NCBI GenBank assembly: GCA_015233785.1
Contig: JADFWT010000015.1
Span: 1-38,196, forward strand
Source: Magnetococcales bacterium
Lineage (GTDB): Bacteria; Pseudomonadota; Magnetococcia; Magnetococcales; JADFWT01
Length of the DNA stretch: 38,196 nucleotides
Reading direction: 5' to 3'
How positions within the stretch are numbered: the stretch's first letter is position 1; every line of letters starts with the position of its first letter. The position numbers and the translations under genes are program-made. This document shows, piece after piece, positions 27,195 through 36,904 of this stretch. Under the pieces are notes generated by a model. The model was not told the DNA's origin. It saw only the letters and a list, made by a program, of their open reading frames with translations, and made no database searches.

Positions 27195-27587
27195 CTACCA
27201 GCCCCAACCGGGACCGCCCCAACCTGGACCGCCCCAACCGGGGCCGTTCCACGGATTCCAACCATTGTTCCAGTTGTTTCCGTTATTCCAGTTATTGCCG
27301 TTGTTCCAGAGATTGTCCCAGTTATTATTCCAGAGACCATCCCCCCAGCCACCGACATCTCCGCTGATGTTGAAGCCGATATTACCACGGGCGTTGCCGC
27401 CGCCGTAGCCATTGCCGTTATTGCCCCAACCATTGTTCCAATTGTTGCCGTTATTCCAATTGTTGCCGTTATTCCAGTTATTGCCACCCCAAGGGCCCCA
27501 ACCCCAGGCTTCGGCAGTATCTGCACTCATCAGCGTGGCCGCACCCAGAAAGGCCGCCAGCGCCAACATTCCCACGGTTTTCTTCAT
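27195..27587 (-). CDS. Exported Asn/Trp/Gly-rich protein, paralog of the 26625..27068 product
   Basis: MKKTVGMLALAAFLGAATLMSADTAEAWGWGPWGGNNWNNGNNWNNGNNWNNGWGNNGNGYGGGNARGNIGFNISGDVGGWGDGLWNNNW...: shares AEAWGWGP start and GGGNARGNIGFN(M/I)(G/S)GDVGG core with the neighbouring gene. Confidence 0.75.
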   Translation of the reverse strand: MKKTVGMLALAAFLGAATLMSADTAEAWGWGPWGGNNWNNGNNWNNGNNWNNGWGNNGNGYGGGNARGNIGFNISGDVGGWGDGLWNNNWDNLWNNGNNWNNGNNWNNGWNPWNGPGWGGPGWGGPGWGW

Positions 27588-27670
27588 GTCTGTGCTCCTT
27601 ACCCAAATGATGGAAAAGAAAACTCAACCCCGCCACGTCCAGATACGCCATCGCAGATGGTCAGGACGTT

Positions 27671-28360
27671 TCACCAGATCCAAGGGTTATTCTGACTCCA
27701 GGGCGACCGATTACCATCGGCATAGCCGCCATACCTCCTTGGATCATCCCAGCCATAATAGCCCGCGGCACCCCTTCCTGGGGGATACCCACCTCCCCAT
27801 CCTGGCGGGGGAGCCCCATAGGGTCCGGGACCGTATGGACCATAGCCGTAAGCCGGTGGTCCACCATCATTTCCGTATCCGTACAAACGCCCCGGCGTCG
27901 CGCCCCAGGGATCGTAACCCACTAGCGGTGGACTCATGTAGCGAGCCCCCCAGGGGTCGTAACGAAACAGCCTCTCCGGTTGGCGCTGCTGAAGCACCTG
28001 ACGCTCCCGAAGAGTTCGCGCCCGATCCATGGAGTCGGATGACTTGGGTGCAGGCAGCGCTTCTGTCGCTGTCGTTTGCCCACCATCCCGATTCGCCCCT
28101 TGGACCATTTCCCCTTGGAACGATTTCATGAAGCGACCAAAATTGCGCCCCATATATTCGGCATCGCCACTTCCGGTACTTGGCATGGCCATTCCGGTAC
28201 CAGCCTGTGCCATGGAGCGGGCCAAATCCATCTCTGCAAAAGAGGCCGATGGAGCACCCAATCCCAAGATCATCATCAGCATCGGGACCGATCTCCGTTT
28301 CGAGATAATGGAGCGGTTCATCGGTCTCACCCTCCTCAATCCTCCAGACACTCCACCCAA
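27671..28360 (-). CDS. Exported Gly/Tyr/Pro-rich protein
   Basis: Signal-like RSVPMLMMILGLGAPSASFAEMD; C-terminal GYGPYGPGPYGAPPPGWGGGYPPGRGAAGYYGWDDPRRYGGYADG; likely start at MNRSIISKRR. Confidence 0.65.
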   Translation of the reverse strand: MGGVSGGLRRVRPMNRSIISKRRSVPMLMMILGLGAPSASFAEMDLARSMAQAGTGMAMPSTGSGDAEYMGRNFGRFMKSFQGEMVQGANRDGGQTTATEALPAPKSSDSMDRARTLRERQVLQQRQPERLFRYDPWGARYMSPPLVGYDPWGATPGRLYGYGNDGGPPAYGYGPYGPGPYGAPPPGWGGGYPPGRGAAGYYGWDDPRRYGGYADGNRSPWSQNNPWIW

Positions 28361-28584
28361 TCAAATGGGCAACCAAATCTACAACCTATTATTCATCAAC
28401 ACGTTACCCCATTCGATAGGGGGTATATTCAAATATTATAAAATTCTAATATACTAGGTATATATCGGCCCTTCGCCAACAATCAACAATAAAATTTATT
28501 ATGGCAACATATCCAAGCTTTGGGCAATGGCTCATCTATGTTCCGCCGCCTCTCCTGATCCTTGATTCTACAACACCATTTCAC

Positions 28585-29265
28585 TCAGCGACCCATACGA
28601 CGCGGTGCAACCGGAGCGGCAGGACGAGTCACTTCATAATTCCTGGGTACTCTAAACAGCTCATCAGATTGACGCCCTTCCTGAATATTCAGCATGTGCA
28701 TGGAAGATCCATTGGCATACTCCTCCCGCACCGCTACCTTAAGCCTGGGATCCACCCAGAGACGTGAATACTGCATCTTGCCATTATTGGGGTTGCGACG
28801 CCCCACTTCCCACATCACTACCGAACGCCCAGACACCACAGAACGCCCCACTTTTCGACACTGCACGCCTCGATTGGGCTCCTTGCAGGGACTACCATCT
28901 TCATCCGGCAGTGGAGGCCGTGCAGCCGACACGCCCTGATGCTGTATCATGCGCTTCTGGTCGGGGAACAACATCCACGCCTGCTTGGCGTCCGGGTGAA
29001 AAATCATCACCACCGGCTGCTCTTTTATCCGTCCTTCCGTTCGAACCCCAAGCCGATCCACATAAATACGCCCTTTGGCACTCTTCTCCGGCTGGGTGGG
29101 ATCGGTACGCACCACCGTAGCCGAAAAGGGTACAGGAGGCCCGGACCATGCCCAGAGCGCCCCAGGCACACCGCCCAAAGCCATCATCACCCAAATAAGC
29201 GCGCTCAGCAGCTTCCAAATCCGTAGTCTAACAAAACCCGACTTCCCATGAACGTTCTCTACCAT
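28585..29265 (-). CDS. Exported protein, DUF4412/LolA-like beta-sheet family
   Basis: Hydrophobic signal LRIWKLLSALIWVMMALGGVPGALWA; PFSATVVRTDPTQPEKSAKGRIYVDRLGVRTEGRIKEQPVVMIFHPDAKQAWMLFPDQKRMIQHQ...SRLWVDPRLKVAVREEYANGSSMHMLNIQEGRQSDELFRVPRNYE. Start near 29265, overlapping the upstream gene's stop. Confidence 0.7.
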   Translation of the reverse strand: MVENVHGKSGFVRLRIWKLLSALIWVMMALGGVPGALWAWSGPPVPFSATVVRTDPTQPEKSAKGRIYVDRLGVRTEGRIKEQPVVMIFHPDAKQAWMLFPDQKRMIQHQGVSAARPPLPDEDGSPCKEPNRGVQCRKVGRSVVSGRSVVMWEVGRRNPNNGKMQYSRLWVDPRLKVAVREEYANGSSMHMLNIQEGRQSDELFRVPRNYEVTRPAAPVAPRRMGR

Positions 29266-30200
29266 CGCGGTCCCGACGGCCCATAAGCCCCACCCGGCGC
29301 ACCTCCCCACCAGCCTCGATAACGATCCTCCGCCCGCGCCGGCGTTGACCATGGTGGGCGCGGAGAGATGGCCTTACCGGCCGCACTATTCCGACCACCA
29401 TTCCGGCCATCGTCCCGATAGTCAGGACCACCGCTTTGGTTGGTCCGCTCAGTCCCTTTGCTACCACCATGCCTCATAGACGGTGGACGCAGATGACCAC
29501 GCCCAGGATCATAGGGGGTGTAGCGTGGCCGCAATGGCGGCGTCCCATAGGGCGTTGGCTCATAAGGGGTATTGCGGCCGTTCTGAGACCAACGGGAACG
29601 GCCATAACCCGGAAAGCCTCTGGCATCATAAGGCTGGCTTTGATAGCCCTTACCCATCCTCTCCTGGCGTGGATCGTTCCACGAACCGCTGCGAAACTGT
29701 GAAGGGGCATCACCACCACCCCTTCCATAGGCAGGATAGGCTCCAGGAGCCCCATGCCAACTACGCGCGGACGGGAGCATCCGACCCTCTTCTTGGGCGT
29801 AACGGGCGTCGGGCATTCCCGGCAGCTCACCGCCCCAAGGACGAGTACTTTCAGCAGCTCCCTGAGGACCAAAAACCGCCTCTTCCCGCCCTTTGCGCAG
29901 ATAGTGATCGCCATACCAGCGCCAGCGCTGCTGACCTTCATTCGCCTGCTGAACCGCCGCTCCACTCTGGCTCGGGGGTTGAGCCTGAGATTGCGCGGTC
30001 CAACTCGGTGCATGCCAACTACCGACGGCATAGGGCTGATAACCGGGGCTGGAAGACCAACTCTGACCATGGACGGCTGAACGACCACCATTTTGCGGTG
30101 CCGCCGCAAACCAATCGGTCTGCGCCTGGAGAGGGCTACCGGGCAGGCCAAGCGCAAATCCAACACAGAGCGCCGCCATATAGGACCATCTCAAACGCAT
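29259..30200 (-). CDS. Exported low-complexity Gly/Pro/Arg/Tyr-rich protein
   Basis: Signal peptide RLRWSYMAALCVGFALGLPGSPLQAQ; 313 aa rich in G, P, R, Y, S. Stop/start overlap with the adjacent genes supports a translated operon. Confidence 0.65.
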   Translation of the reverse strand: MRLRWSYMAALCVGFALGLPGSPLQAQTDWFAAAPQNGGRSAVHGQSWSSSPGYQPYAVGSWHAPSWTAQSQAQPPSQSGAAVQQANEGQQRWRWYGDHYLRKGREEAVFGPQGAAESTRPWGGELPGMPDARYAQEEGRMLPSARSWHGAPGAYPAYGRGGGDAPSQFRSGSWNDPRQERMGKGYQSQPYDARGFPGYGRSRWSQNGRNTPYEPTPYGTPPLRPRYTPYDPGRGHLRPPSMRHGGSKGTERTNQSGGPDYRDDGRNGGRNSAAGKAISPRPPWSTPARAEDRYRGWWGGAPGGAYGPSGPRW

Positions 30201-31312
30201 TAAAGTTGCCCCTTTCCGGCATCAACCGATGGCTCTGGATCCTTATCCGCACCAGTGGTCGACACGGCATTGGCTTTCTCTGTCACAACAACAGGAGTGA
30301 CCGGATCCGAAGGAAGTGGAGGAGTTCCAGACGGGCCAACAGGCTGACCTTGGGGAGGGAGATTCCCTTGCCCGTTATAATGCCCATAGTGAGGCGCATA
30401 ACCCATCTGTCCGGCTGGCGGTCCATAGCCGCTCCGACCAGCCGGAAGAGTACCATGCATGGCGTGATCTTGTGGCGGGCCATAGATCATCTGACCCTGA
30501 GGAGCATACCCCTGTTGCCCTTGTGGATAGCCATAGCCGCTCGGCCCATATTGGGGAGCATGCGCCATTTGACCCTGGGGAGTCCCATGGCCAAAGTCCC
30601 CCTGCCCCTGAGGTGCACCATACCCTTGCCCAGCATAAGGCCCGGCATGGCCCTGGGAAAACCGCCCACCGGGGGGATAATACCCTTGAGAAGCTTGCGA
30701 CGATTCGGGGCGATGCATCGAGACACCCTCACCACCATGAGCAGCAACACCAGGACTCATCCCGGTGCCTCCAGGAGGCATGCCAGGGCCTGTGGGTTGA
30801 TAATTCCGATAGCCGTATCGAGGCAACCATGAGGGAGATGGCGGCTGCCACCCCTGCTGCGAGGCCGAGGTAAAATCATGCCGCCGAGTGGGCGCATATC
30901 GATAGGGGTTGGCCGGATAAGGACGATAAAAATGGGTCTCTGTGGGCCAATCCTGGGGGGGTTTGACCTGCTCCTCCGGCGGTAGCCCCTCCGGTGCATT
31001 CATGGCAGGAACCTGAGCACTGAATCGGCGCGGCGGCGGAGGGCGATAACCATAGCCCCTCGACATGTCAGGCCCCGATCCAGGGTTCGGCTGCCCCTGC
31101 ACGGCCCCCTGAGATCCAGCACGAGCCCCAGGGCCATAGTTGGGAAGGCGATTGGTGGCAAGTGAGGGATCCTGCCCCATATCCGTCCAGTTGGGTTTGG
31201 CCCACTCGGGGGTCTCAAACGCCTCCACGGCCGTCATGCTTCCTGGGCCGCAGACAACGGCGGCACAGAGTGACAGAGCCGCGATACGATAAAAACGTGA
31301 TGGAGGCATTCC
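30200..31312 (-). CDS. Exported low-complexity Pro/Gly/Gln/Tyr-rich protein
   Basis: Signal-like FYRIAALSLCAAVVCGPGSMTAVEAFETPEW; repeats such as YAPQGQM, GYGPPAGQMGYAPHYGHYNGQGNLPPQGQ. Likely start at MPPSRFYRIA inside the 31375 ORF. Confidence 0.65.
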   Translation of the reverse strand, partial: GMPPSRFYRIAALSLCAAVVCGPGSMTAVEAFETPEWAKPNWTDMGQDPSLATNRLPNYGPGARAGSQGAVQGQPNPGSGPDMSRGYGYRPPPPRRFSAQVPAMNAPEGLPPEEQVKPPQDWPTETHFYRPYPANPYRYAPTRRHDFTSASQQGWQPPSPSWLPRYGYRNYQPTGPGMPPGGTGMSPGVAAHGGEGVSMHRPESSQASQGYYPPGGRFSQGHAGPYAGQGYGAPQGQGDFGHGTPQGQMAHAPQYGPSGYGYPQGQQGYAPQGQMIYGPPQDHAMHGTLPAGRSGYGPPAGQMGYAPHYGHYNGQGNLPPQGQPVGPSGTPPLPSDPVTPVVVTEKANAVSTTGADKDPEPSVDAGKGQL

Positions 31313-31427
31313 AAATCTCCCCGTAACAACGTTGCTCGTATGTACCCGATCTGAACAGAGGCCTTGCAAGACCACCGCTCAACTCCTCCACCCTACTCGA
31401 AATGACGCGGCAGCAACAATCCCCGTG

Positions 31428-34400
31428 CTACGCCTCCTCTTTCGGGCTCCCCTTCAACCGAATGCCGCGACGGCGACCGGCTCCGCTCTTGGCAGCCTCA
31501 CCCTTCTTTGCAGCCGGTTTTGCGGCAGCCGTTTTGCGTGTGGCCGGTTTTCTCTTGGTCGCCGTACGCTTTGCAGCGGTTTTGCTAGCCGCAGGCTTCT
31601 TGGTCGTTGCGCTCTTAGCCCGAGTGGCCCGCTTGCGTGTTGTGGTTGCCGCCTTTTTGGCCGCAGGCTTTGCTTTTACGGCACTCTTCTTGGCTTCCGG
31701 TTCTGGCTTTGCGTACTGCCTGGCCGGGGCCTCCTCTACCTTAGGCTCGGCTTTCACCTCACGCTTACTGGCCGCAGTGGTCTTGCGACTCTTGGGCGCC
31801 GATTTGGCCGTTGCCCGCTTCTTGGCCGCAGGTTTGACCGGCGTGGGCGACTTCTCCTCTACCTTTTTAGCTGCTGGTTTTACCTTGACAGCGGACTTTT
31901 CTGCCGCCTTCTTCGCCGTCGGTTTCACCTTGGCAGCAGGCTTCTCCGTGACCTTTTTGGCAGGCGGTTTAGCCTTAGGTTTCTCCTCAGCCTTTTTGGC
32001 CGCAGATTTCTGCTCGGCATCCGCCTCGGAGAGCTTTGCCTCCTTTGCTGGCGCAGCCTCCGCTTTGACGCTGGCTTTTTTATCCGTCGCCTTGTCGGCC
32101 TTCGCTGATTTCTCATCCTTGGCCGCCGCTTGTGGATCCTCCTTGCTGCGCTCCCGTTTCTTCTCCTCAGACTTGGTCTGCTTTGCCGCCACCTCAGGAT
32201 TGTATTTCTCCAGAAACTCCCGAGTTTTGGCAACATTAGCCCCGGATCTTTTGGGCATCTCACAAGAGGCGGAAGAGGTCTGGGGCGGAATAGCCGTATC
32301 ACTCTGCCCCCAGGAGGTCAGCTCCGGCTGAGCCAGGGCACGATGCGTGAGATCTACATCCTTTTCAGGCCTGCGGAATGCGCTCTCCGCACTGATGCAG
32401 CCCAGAGGAATCACCAGAAGGGTGAGCAGCGTGGAGACCAGCGCACCAAACAGCAGTGAGATGGCCATTCCCTGGAAGATAAAGTCGGTAAGAATGACAC
32501 TCGACCCGGCCACCAGCGCCAAGGCGGTGATGACGATGGGGCGGGTTCTCGCCTTGCAGGCCAGAATGACCGCTTCACGCACCGGCGTACCGCGCAGAAT
32601 CTCCTGCTGGGAAAAATCCACCAGCAAAATAGAGTTGCGAACAATAATACCCGCCAAGGCTATAAATCCAATCATGGAGGTGGCGGTAAATTTGGCATCC
32701 AGCATCCAGTGACCCGGCACAATGCCGATCAGGGTCAGAGGAATCGGGGCCATAATGATCGCCGGCAGCGTAAAGTTGCCGAACTCCCACACCACCAGCA
32801 TGTAGATCAATACAAGCGCCACCCCAAAGGCCATTCCCATATCCCGGAAGGTCTCGTAGGTAACGGTCCACTCCCCGGTCCACTCGAAACCAGACTCTTT
32901 ATAGGAGTCCGGCGGCCCCAAATAGTGACCGGACATGGTGACACCATCCGGCGTTGTGTAGCTCTCCAGCATCTCTTCCACTTCGGACATGCCGTAGATG
33001 GGCGCATCAAGACGACCCTCCACTTCGCCGGTGACATACTCCACCGGACGCAGATCCTTATGGTAGATTACAGAATCTTGTTTGCCCTTGACGAAGCGCC
33101 CAAGCTCACCCAGTGGAATCACCGACCCGGTGGGCGTCGTTATGGGAAGATCGCCCAGCGAAGTGATGCGCGAACGCACCTCCAGCGGGGCCTGAATGAC
33201 AATATAGGTAGGCTCCAGTACCGTCCCGCGTTTCACATCGCCCAACTTGACGCCGCCCATGGCCATGGCCAGATTACGGTTAATAGCATCCACCGAGACA
33301 CCGCGACGTACGGCCTTTTCAGTATCTACCTCAAAGCGCCAGATATCGGATACATCTTCGATATAGTTATCCACATCGACGATGGTCTTTGACTTCTCAA
33401 ACAGACGGGTCAACTCCTGGGCCACCTGGACGCGGGTTACCGGATCAGGGCCCGTCACCTCGGCCACCACCGATTGCAGCACCGGCGGGCCAGGCGGCAT
33501 CTCAACCACCTGAATCTTGGCACCGGCCTCTTGCGCCATAGGGGTCAGAAATTTGCGGGCAAAGACCGCCAGATCATGACTGGTGCGCTCACGATCACTC
33601 TTGTGCTTGAGCTGCACCTGAATATCGGCGTGCCATGCTTCGCGACGCAGATAGTAGTGACGCACCATACCGTTAAAATTATAAGGTGATGCGGTGCCGA
33701 CATAAGTCTGAAGCGCGGTCACTTCGGGAATCTGTTTGCGAAGCTCCTCGGTCATCTGCTGGGCGAGGTTGGCGGTCTTCGGCAGCGCCGTCCCCTCCGG
33801 CATATTGATGACAACATTAAACTCCGGCTTGTTATCCAACGGCAGAATCTTCACCGTCACATCGGTGGTGTAGAAGAGCGCCAGCGACATGAAGAAGACC
33901 ACCACCAGCCCGCCCAGGAACATCCACCCCTTGCCACGATTATCAACCAACGGCGGAATCAACCAGCGATAGAACCCTTCGAGCTTCTCCACCGAGGCGT
34001 GTTCACGATCGGCATACTTGTGCAGCGCATCCATGCTGGGTTTAATAATCTGTGCCAGCCATGGGGTAAAGATGAAGGCGGCAAACAGCGAAAAGAGCAT
34101 TGCCACCGATCCCAACGCGGGAATCGGTTCCATATACGGCCCCATCATGCCGCTGACAAAGCCCATGGGCAGTAGGGCGGCAATCACTGTGAAAGTGGCC
34201 AGAATTGTAGGGTTGCCCACCTCTCGTACGGCGTCTACGGAGATCTCCACACAGCAGTCGTGCTGAAGCAGCCAGCGGCGATAGATATTCTCAACTACCA
34301 CGATGGCGTCATCCACCAAAATGCCGATGGAGAAGATCAGTGCAAAGAGGCTTACCCGGTCAATGGTGTACTCCATGATCCAGGCGGCAAACACCGTCAT

Positions 34401-35588
34401 CAGGATCACCACCGGAATCACCACCAGCGTGACGATGGCCGGACGCAGGCCAAGCATGGCCCAGACCAGGAACATCACCGCCATGGTGGCGATAAAGAGC
34501 TTAAAGAGCAGCTCGTTGACCTTCTCGTTGGCGGTTTCGCCATAGTTGCGGGTTACGGCCACAAAAACATTGTCGGGGATAAAGTTGCCTTTCAACTCCT
34601 CCACCCGCTGTAGAACACCCTCGGCAACCGTGACGCCGTTGGAGCCCTTCTTTTTGGCAATGGCCAGGGTGACAGCCGGGGCGCCATTGGCGGCCGGGGT
34701 TCCCCCTGGATAGGCCTGTCCCGAGTAGTAGGTGACCATCTGCCGGGTCTCTTCGGGGCCGGAGAAGACCCGTGCCACATCGCCAATATAGATCGGCGCA
34801 TTGTGCCGGGTTCCCACAACCAATCGGGCAACCTCTTGAGCATTTTTGAGGAATGCACCGGTGTAGACCTTATAGCCGTGGCCACCCGCTTCCATATTGC
34901 CGATGCCCTGTTCGCTGTTGGCGGTCTTGATGGTACCGGCAATCTGGTCAAGGCTGATGCCGAAACCGGAGAGACGCTCGGGATAGACCTCCACACGAAT
35001 CTGCTCGGTACGACCGCCCACCACAAAGCCAAGGCTGGTGTTGGGCACCTCTTTCATCTTCTGAAGCACATCAAGCCCCAGCGTTCTAAGCGCCGCATCG
35101 TCCACATCGTTGGACCAGAGGGTCAACGCCACCACCGGCACATCATCCACCGCCTTGGGCTTCACAAGGGGTTTTCGAACCCCCGGTGGTATCCTGTCCA
35201 TGTTGGATTCGATCTTGTCGTAAAGCTTGAAGATCGACTCCTCCATATCCTCGCCGACATCAAACTCCACGGTGATCATGGCCTGCTCGCGCATGGAGGC
35301 GGAGTAGACGTGCTTCACACCCTGGATCTCACTCATGATCCGTTCCAGAGGCTCGGTGACCAGGGTGGCCACCTGCTCCGAAGAGGCCCCGGAGTAACTG
35401 ACAAAGATATCCACCATCGGCACGGAGATCTGGGGATCTTCCTGCCGAGGGGTAAACATCAATCCCAGCAGGCCCATGGCCAAGCAGGCGAACAGCAGCA
35501 AGGGCGAAAGGGGGGATTCAATAAAGGCTTTCGCCATTTTCCCTGCAACGCCGAGGGAATCGTCAGTAGGCTGATGTGTGGTGCTCAT
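31428..35588 (-). CDS. RND efflux permease (AcrB/AcrF superfamily) fused to a ~300-aa Lys/Ala/Pro-rich C-terminal tail
   Basis: RND landmarks (PLSPLLLFACLAMGLLGLMFTPRQEDPQISVPMVDIFVSYSGASSEQVATLVTEPLERIMSEI; ILVDDAIVVVENIYRRW; GIIVRNSILLVDF); tail with PAAKK/KPAAKK-type repeats beginning roughly after '...LAQPELTSWGQSD'. Confidence 0.93.
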   Translation of the reverse strand: MSTTHQPTDDSLGVAGKMAKAFIESPLSPLLLFACLAMGLLGLMFTPRQEDPQISVPMVDIFVSYSGASSEQVATLVTEPLERIMSEIQGVKHVYSASMREQAMITVEFDVGEDMEESIFKLYDKIESNMDRIPPGVRKPLVKPKAVDDVPVVALTLWSNDVDDAALRTLGLDVLQKMKEVPNTSLGFVVGGRTEQIRVEVYPERLSGFGISLDQIAGTIKTANSEQGIGNMEAGGHGYKVYTGAFLKNAQEVARLVVGTRHNAPIYIGDVARVFSGPEETRQMVTYYSGQAYPGGTPAANGAPAVTLAIAKKKGSNGVTVAEGVLQRVEELKGNFIPDNVFVAVTRNYGETANEKVNELLFKLFIATMAVMFLVWAMLGLRPAIVTLVVIPVVILMTVFAAWIMEYTIDRVSLFALIFSIGILVDDAIVVVENIYRRWLLQHDCCVEISVDAVREVGNPTILATFTVIAALLPMGFVSGMMGPYMEPIPALGSVAMLFSLFAAFIFTPWLAQIIKPSMDALHKYADREHASVEKLEGFYRWLIPPLVDNRGKGWMFLGGLVVVFFMSLALFYTTDVTVKILPLDNKPEFNVVINMPEGTALPKTANLAQQMTEELRKQIPEVTALQTYVGTASPYNFNGMVRHYYLRREAWHADIQVQLKHKSDRERTSHDLAVFARKFLTPMAQEAGAKIQVVEMPPGPPVLQSVVAEVTGPDPVTRVQVAQELTRLFEKSKTIVDVDNYIEDVSDIWRFEVDTEKAVRRGVSVDAINRNLAMAMGGVKLGDVKRGTVLEPTYIVIQAPLEVRSRITSLGDLPITTPTGSVIPLGELGRFVKGKQDSVIYHKDLRPVEYVTGEVEGRLDAPIYGMSEVEEMLESYTTPDGVTMSGHYLGPPDSYKESGFEWTGEWTVTYETFRDMGMAFGVALVLIYMLVVWEFGNFTLPAIIMAPIPLTLIGIVPGHWMLDAKFTATSMIGFIALAGIIVRNSILLVDFSQQEILRGTPVREAVILACKARTRPIVITALALVAGSSVILTDFIFQGMAISLLFGALVSTLLTLLVIPLGCISAESAFRRPEKDVDLTHRALAQPELTSWGQSDTAIPPQTSSASCEMPKRSGANVAKTREFLEKYNPEVAAKQTKSEEKKRERSKEDPQAAAKDEKSAKADKATDKKASVKAEAAPAKEAKLSEADAEQKSAAKKAEEKPKAKPPAKKVTEKPAAKVKPTAKKAAEKSAVKVKPAAKKVEEKSPTPVKPAAKKRATAKSAPKSRKTTAASKREVKAEPKVEEAPARQYAKPEPEAKKSAVKAKPAAKKAATTTRKRATRAKSATTKKPAASKTAAKRTATKRKPATRKTAAAKPAAKKGEAAKSGAGRRRGIRLKGSPKEEA

Positions 35589-35650
35589 AGGTCGGCCTTA
35601 ACTCGTTTCAAGCGGAGGGTCGAACCGCCGGGGCGGCTATCCTGAGGCTT

Positions 35651-36847
35651 CTAGCGAACAGAACCGCCATATTGCGGCGCATTCCATCCGGAAGGTCCAC
35701 CCTGGGGCGGTTGGGCAACGATCCGCTCGCCGGACTTGATACCGGAGAGCACGCTGATGGTCTGGTTATCCACCAAGCCACCAAGCCGCACCATGCGCAG
35801 GACCGGTTCGGCCTGGGCACCAAGCACGTAGACCGCTGGCAGGCTGCCGCGCCACAACACCGCAGACTTGGGAATGATCGGCAGATTTTTTACCGGTGAT
35901 GTGATATCGGGCACCATCACCTCGGCGTACATGCCGGGTCCACCCGGCGCATCGGTGGGCAGATCCAATTTCACCGTTACCGTATGGCGCTGGGGGTCGG
36001 CCATGGGATAAACCTGGGCAACGCGGGTATCCACACGCGCATCCCCCACATCCAGACGGGCCGGAATCACCATGCCCTTCTTGATACCAGGCATCAACCG
36101 AGCCGGAACATCCACCTTGATCTGAAGATGACGGGTATCGGCAAATTGCAACAGCGGCATGCCGGGCATCATGGTATCACCCACTTCGGCATGCTTGCGA
36201 ATGATCACCCCATCAAACGGGGCTATGGTCTGGGTATCACGCAGCTTGGCATCCAGTTCGTCCAATCCGGCCTGGGCCTGAAGCAGGCCAAAACGGGCCT
36301 GATCAATGCCGATACCGTGGGCGAAAATCTGCGCCCGTCGGGTTAGTTCCGGGTTGGTGGTGCCCATCATGCCGGACATAGGCTTGGTAAACACCTCGTC
36401 GAGCATCTTCGGTACGCCCATACCCATGGTCTCTGAGAACTGGGAGCCGGAGTAGACCTGACGGGTATACTGCACCCGAGCATTGCGCCATCCAGCCTGA
36501 GCCTTGGCCAATCCGGCTGCTGCGGAGCGCCGTTTGGCCACTAGATCGTCGTTGTTGAGCGCCACGAGAAGCGCGCCCCCTTCAAACCAATCCCCTTCGA
36601 CACCGGCGATCATTTCGATCCGGCCCGGCATCTGGGTGGCCAGAGAGACCTCCTTGAATGGAACAACGGTACCGCCCAAAGTGGTGGTAGCACCAATAGC
36701 CCCCGACTCCACCGTAACCACGGCTCCAGGGGTCTGGGCTTGTCCGAGCATGGGCGCGGCTGGCAGTAGAAATCCCGCAATCAAAACGGGCAGTGCGCGT
36801 CGTAGCAACTTGTTCCTGATCATGGAAAGATCCCTCTCCAACAACAT
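35651..36847 (-). CDS. RND efflux periplasmic adaptor (membrane fusion protein)
   Basis: Signal peptide, VVTVESGAIGATTTLGGTVVPFKEVSLATQMPGRIEMIAGVEGDWFEGGALLVALNN, DAKLRDTQTIAPFDGVIIRKHAEVGDTMMPGMPLLQFAD. Confidence 0.92.
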   Translation of the reverse strand: MLLERDLSMIRNKLLRRALPVLIAGFLLPAAPMLGQAQTPGAVVTVESGAIGATTTLGGTVVPFKEVSLATQMPGRIEMIAGVEGDWFEGGALLVALNNDDLVAKRRSAAAGLAKAQAGWRNARVQYTRQVYSGSQFSETMGMGVPKMLDEVFTKPMSGMMGTTNPELTRRAQIFAHGIGIDQARFGLLQAQAGLDELDAKLRDTQTIAPFDGVIIRKHAEVGDTMMPGMPLLQFADTRHLQIKVDVPARLMPGIKKGMVIPARLDVGDARVDTRVAQVYPMADPQRHTVTVKLDLPTDAPGGPGMYAEVMVPDITSPVKNLPIIPKSAVLWRGSLPAVYVLGAQAEPVLRMVRLGGLVDNQTISVLSGIKSGERIVAQPPQGGPSGWNAPQYGGSVR

Positions 36848-36904
36848 CTTGCAGGGATTAACAGGCGGGCGGCCAGAGTGCCACCCGCCAAACCGTTCCA
36901 GCGA

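Noticed and set aside
26740-27500. Apparent CRISPR-like or VNTR repeat region
   Set aside because: Repeats are 12-15 bp, in-frame and explain NNGW/WNNG protein repeats; no spacers or cas genes.
29483-30832. 449-aa plus-strand ORF across the exported low-complexity genes
   Set aside because: Spans two minus-strand genes with signal peptides and start/stop overlap; the translation has no coherent domain.
31402-32331. Plus-strand ORFs opposite the Lys/Ala/Pro tail of the RND gene
   Set aside because: Hydrophobic-looking low-complexity shadow of AAG/GCC/CCG codon repeats; no independent support.
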